Origin: Candidatus Woesearchaeota archaeon
Lineage (GTDB): Archaea > Nanobdellota > Nanobdellia > Woesearchaeales > UBA10216
Length of the DNA stretch: 6,897 nt
Direction of reading: 5' to 3'
Assembly (NCBI GenBank): GCA_023269295.1
Contig: JAHFTU010000071.1
Span: 1 to 6,897 of the forward strand
Made by a program: the position numbers and the translations under genes. The notes beneath the pieces were generated by a model that saw only the letters and a program-made list of their open reading frames with translations, had not been told where the DNA came from and made no database searches. Of this stretch, positions 6,093-6,897 are shown in pieces (position 1 is the stretch's first letter; each line of letters starts with the position of its first letter).

Positions 6093-6897
6093 TTAGAATC
6101 CCCTCGTATCTTTCCACAGCGGCTTTTGCCCCGAAGTTTTTTATGATGTCCTTCCTGCTTTTAACGTATTTTCTCCTTTCCTTTATTATTCTTACTGCTG
6201 CCGCAGCCAGGCTTTGCTCATCCCTTTGAGGTATGATTAGCCCCATCCCTGTTTTTTCTACTGGAACCCTGACGCCAGGCAGGTCAGTTGCCACTACCGG
6301 GGTTCCGCAGAGCATTGCCTCGACTTGCACGATGCCGAAAGCCTCAAGCGGGTCTATGCTTGGTAGCACCAGCACGTCGCAAGCTGAATAAAATTCGGGC
6401 AGCTTTTCATACGGCACGTTCCCGAGCAGCACAATCTTTTCCCTGTGCCTGTCAATGAGCTCTTTTATTTCGTTGATCACGCTGCCGCCGGCAACATTGG
6501 CATATTCGCCTGCAAAAACAAAATTAGCATTTGGAATTTCCTGTAGTATTGCAGGAATCGCCTTGAGCAGGTAAGGCAGGCCTTTCTCATAAACAAACCT
6601 TCCGGCAAAGCCAATTGCCTTTCTCCCTCCCAACCCGTTCATTTTTCTGAATTTTTTTGCGTCAGTGCGCTTAAAATGGTTTTCATCGACAACAGGATTG
6701 CAGTATTCGCACTTGCCAAGGCAGTGCTTGAGCAGCCTTGAATGTTTGGCGTAGTCTTGGGTGTAGGTGATGATTTTTTTCGCTTTTTTAACCGCTGCTG
6801 CAGCCGAGACGTAATAAGATTTCTCTATAAGCTTATCAACAGGTGTGCTGCCAAGCCGCAGGTCGCAATGGTAAGTCACAACGGCCTTTGGAATGAG
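6079..6897 (-). CDS. GT4 family glycosyltransferase, C-terminal part (5' end beyond window)
   Basis: The visible 272 residues are the end of the N-terminal domain and the whole C-terminal nucleotide-sugar-binding domain of a GT-B fold family 4 glycosyltransferase; roughly 100 or more N-terminal residues are missing beyond the window. Family signs, counted from the window edge, are VVTYHCDL (6-13), GRFVYEKGL (99-107) with the R and K that contact the donor diphosphate, the loop LLGNVPYEKLPEFY (157-170), and the EX7E motif in EAFGIVQVEAM (E185, E193) followed by CGTPVVATDLPGV. Such enzymes transfer a sugar from a nucleotide donor to a lipid-linked or protein acceptor in the cytoplasm. The reading frame is open to the window edge, so the GTG at 6879 should not be taken as the start. 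Its 3' end overlaps the UbiA-type gene, implying one operon. Sugar specificity cannot be read from the sequence. Confidence 0.9.
   Translation of the reverse strand, partial: LIPKAVVTYHCDLRLGSTPVDKLIEKSYYVSAAAAVKKAKKIITYTQDYAKHSRLLKHCLGKCEYCNPVVDENHFKRTDAKKFRKMNGLGGRKAIGFAGRFVYEKGLPYLLKAIPAILQEIPNANFVFAGEYANVAGGSVINEIKELIDRHREKIVLLGNVPYEKLPEFYSACDVLVLPSIDPLEAFGIVQVEAMLCGTPVVATDLPGVRVPVEKTGMGLIIPQRDEQSLAAAAVRIIKERRKYVKSRKDIIKNFGAKAAVERYEGILSENK
6098..6105 (-). promoter_or_regulatory. ribosome-binding site for the UbiA-type gene
   Basis: Read on the minus strand this is GAGGGGAT, ending five bases before the GTG at 6092-6090. It resembles the archaeal Shine-Dalgarno GGAGGTGAT with one change. 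It supports the GTG start inside the end of the GT4 gene; no ATG is available nearby. Confidence 0.5.

Noticed and set aside
6697..6731. Cysteine cluster HCLGKCEYC in the GT4 protein, possibly a metal site
   Set aside because: The segment aligns with the ordinary strand and linker before NPVVD (usual form: kV.viPnGvD), with no extra residues inserted. The cysteines may just replace hydrophobic residues.
6877..6879. GTG as the start of the GT4 gene
   Set aside because: The frame is open to the window edge and upstream residues (LIPKAV) fit the family; the N-terminal domain must lie outside the window.

Overview
The window looks archaeal. Three intergenic spots carry archaeal-style TATA elements (a TTTWWAAGC core, two with an upstream AAAC that fits a BRE) about 21-34 bases before candidate start codons. 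Plus-strand genes have no convincing Shine-Dalgarno sequence, which fits leaderless or near-leaderless transcripts. Arginine is very often coded by AGG, and the gene families (a THUMP RNA methyltransferase, a bacterial-type gyrase A, several membrane glycosyltransferases) occur together in Euryarchaeota and in DPANN-type lineages. The exact lineage cannot be settled from this sequence; a DPANN or related archaeon is my low-confidence guess.

Layout. Positions 1-377 (+) hold the 3' end of gyrA, coding the last part of the GyrA C-terminal beta-propeller, with an apparent one-base frameshift near position 87. Positions 408-1922 (+) code a polytopic GT-C-like membrane glycosyltransferase. Positions 1965-3239 (+) code a THUMP plus Rossmann methyltransferase of the Trm14/RlmL kind whose SAM and catalytic motifs are all atypical. 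Positions 3299-4546 (+) code a processive-type GT2 synthase with membrane segments. Positions 4549-5232 (+) code a membrane-anchored protein with a C-terminal thioredoxin-like domain and a CxxC motif, almost certainly co-transcribed with the GT2. Five bases further on, the minus-strand block ends: positions 5238-6092 (-) code a UbiA-superfamily protein of the polyprenyl-phosphate phosphoribosyltransferase (DPPR synthase) type. It overlaps by 14 bases the 3' end of a GT4 glycosyltransferase (6079-6897, -), whose start lies beyond the window.

How the genes may work together. Four of the seven genes (GT-C, GT2, UbiA-type, GT4) are of kinds used to build cell-surface glycans on a polyprenyl-phosphate carrier. 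The UbiA-type enzyme would make a lipid-linked phosphopentose, the GT4 and GT2 would use nucleotide-sugar donors on the cytoplasmic side, and the GT-C enzyme would use a lipid-linked sugar on the outer face. The thioredoxin-like protein is predicted to face the outside and could act on disulphides of a surface protein or of the glycan machinery. This is inference from family and neighbourhood. The gyrA and methyltransferase genes are housekeeping-type genes lying among them.

There is no gene-free stretch over about 60 bases, and I see no tRNA, rRNA, CRISPR array, insertion sequence or other mobile element. I do not see a clear new defence or mobile system. The points most worth a second look are the degenerate methyltransferase, the gyrA frameshift and the GT2/thioredoxin pair.
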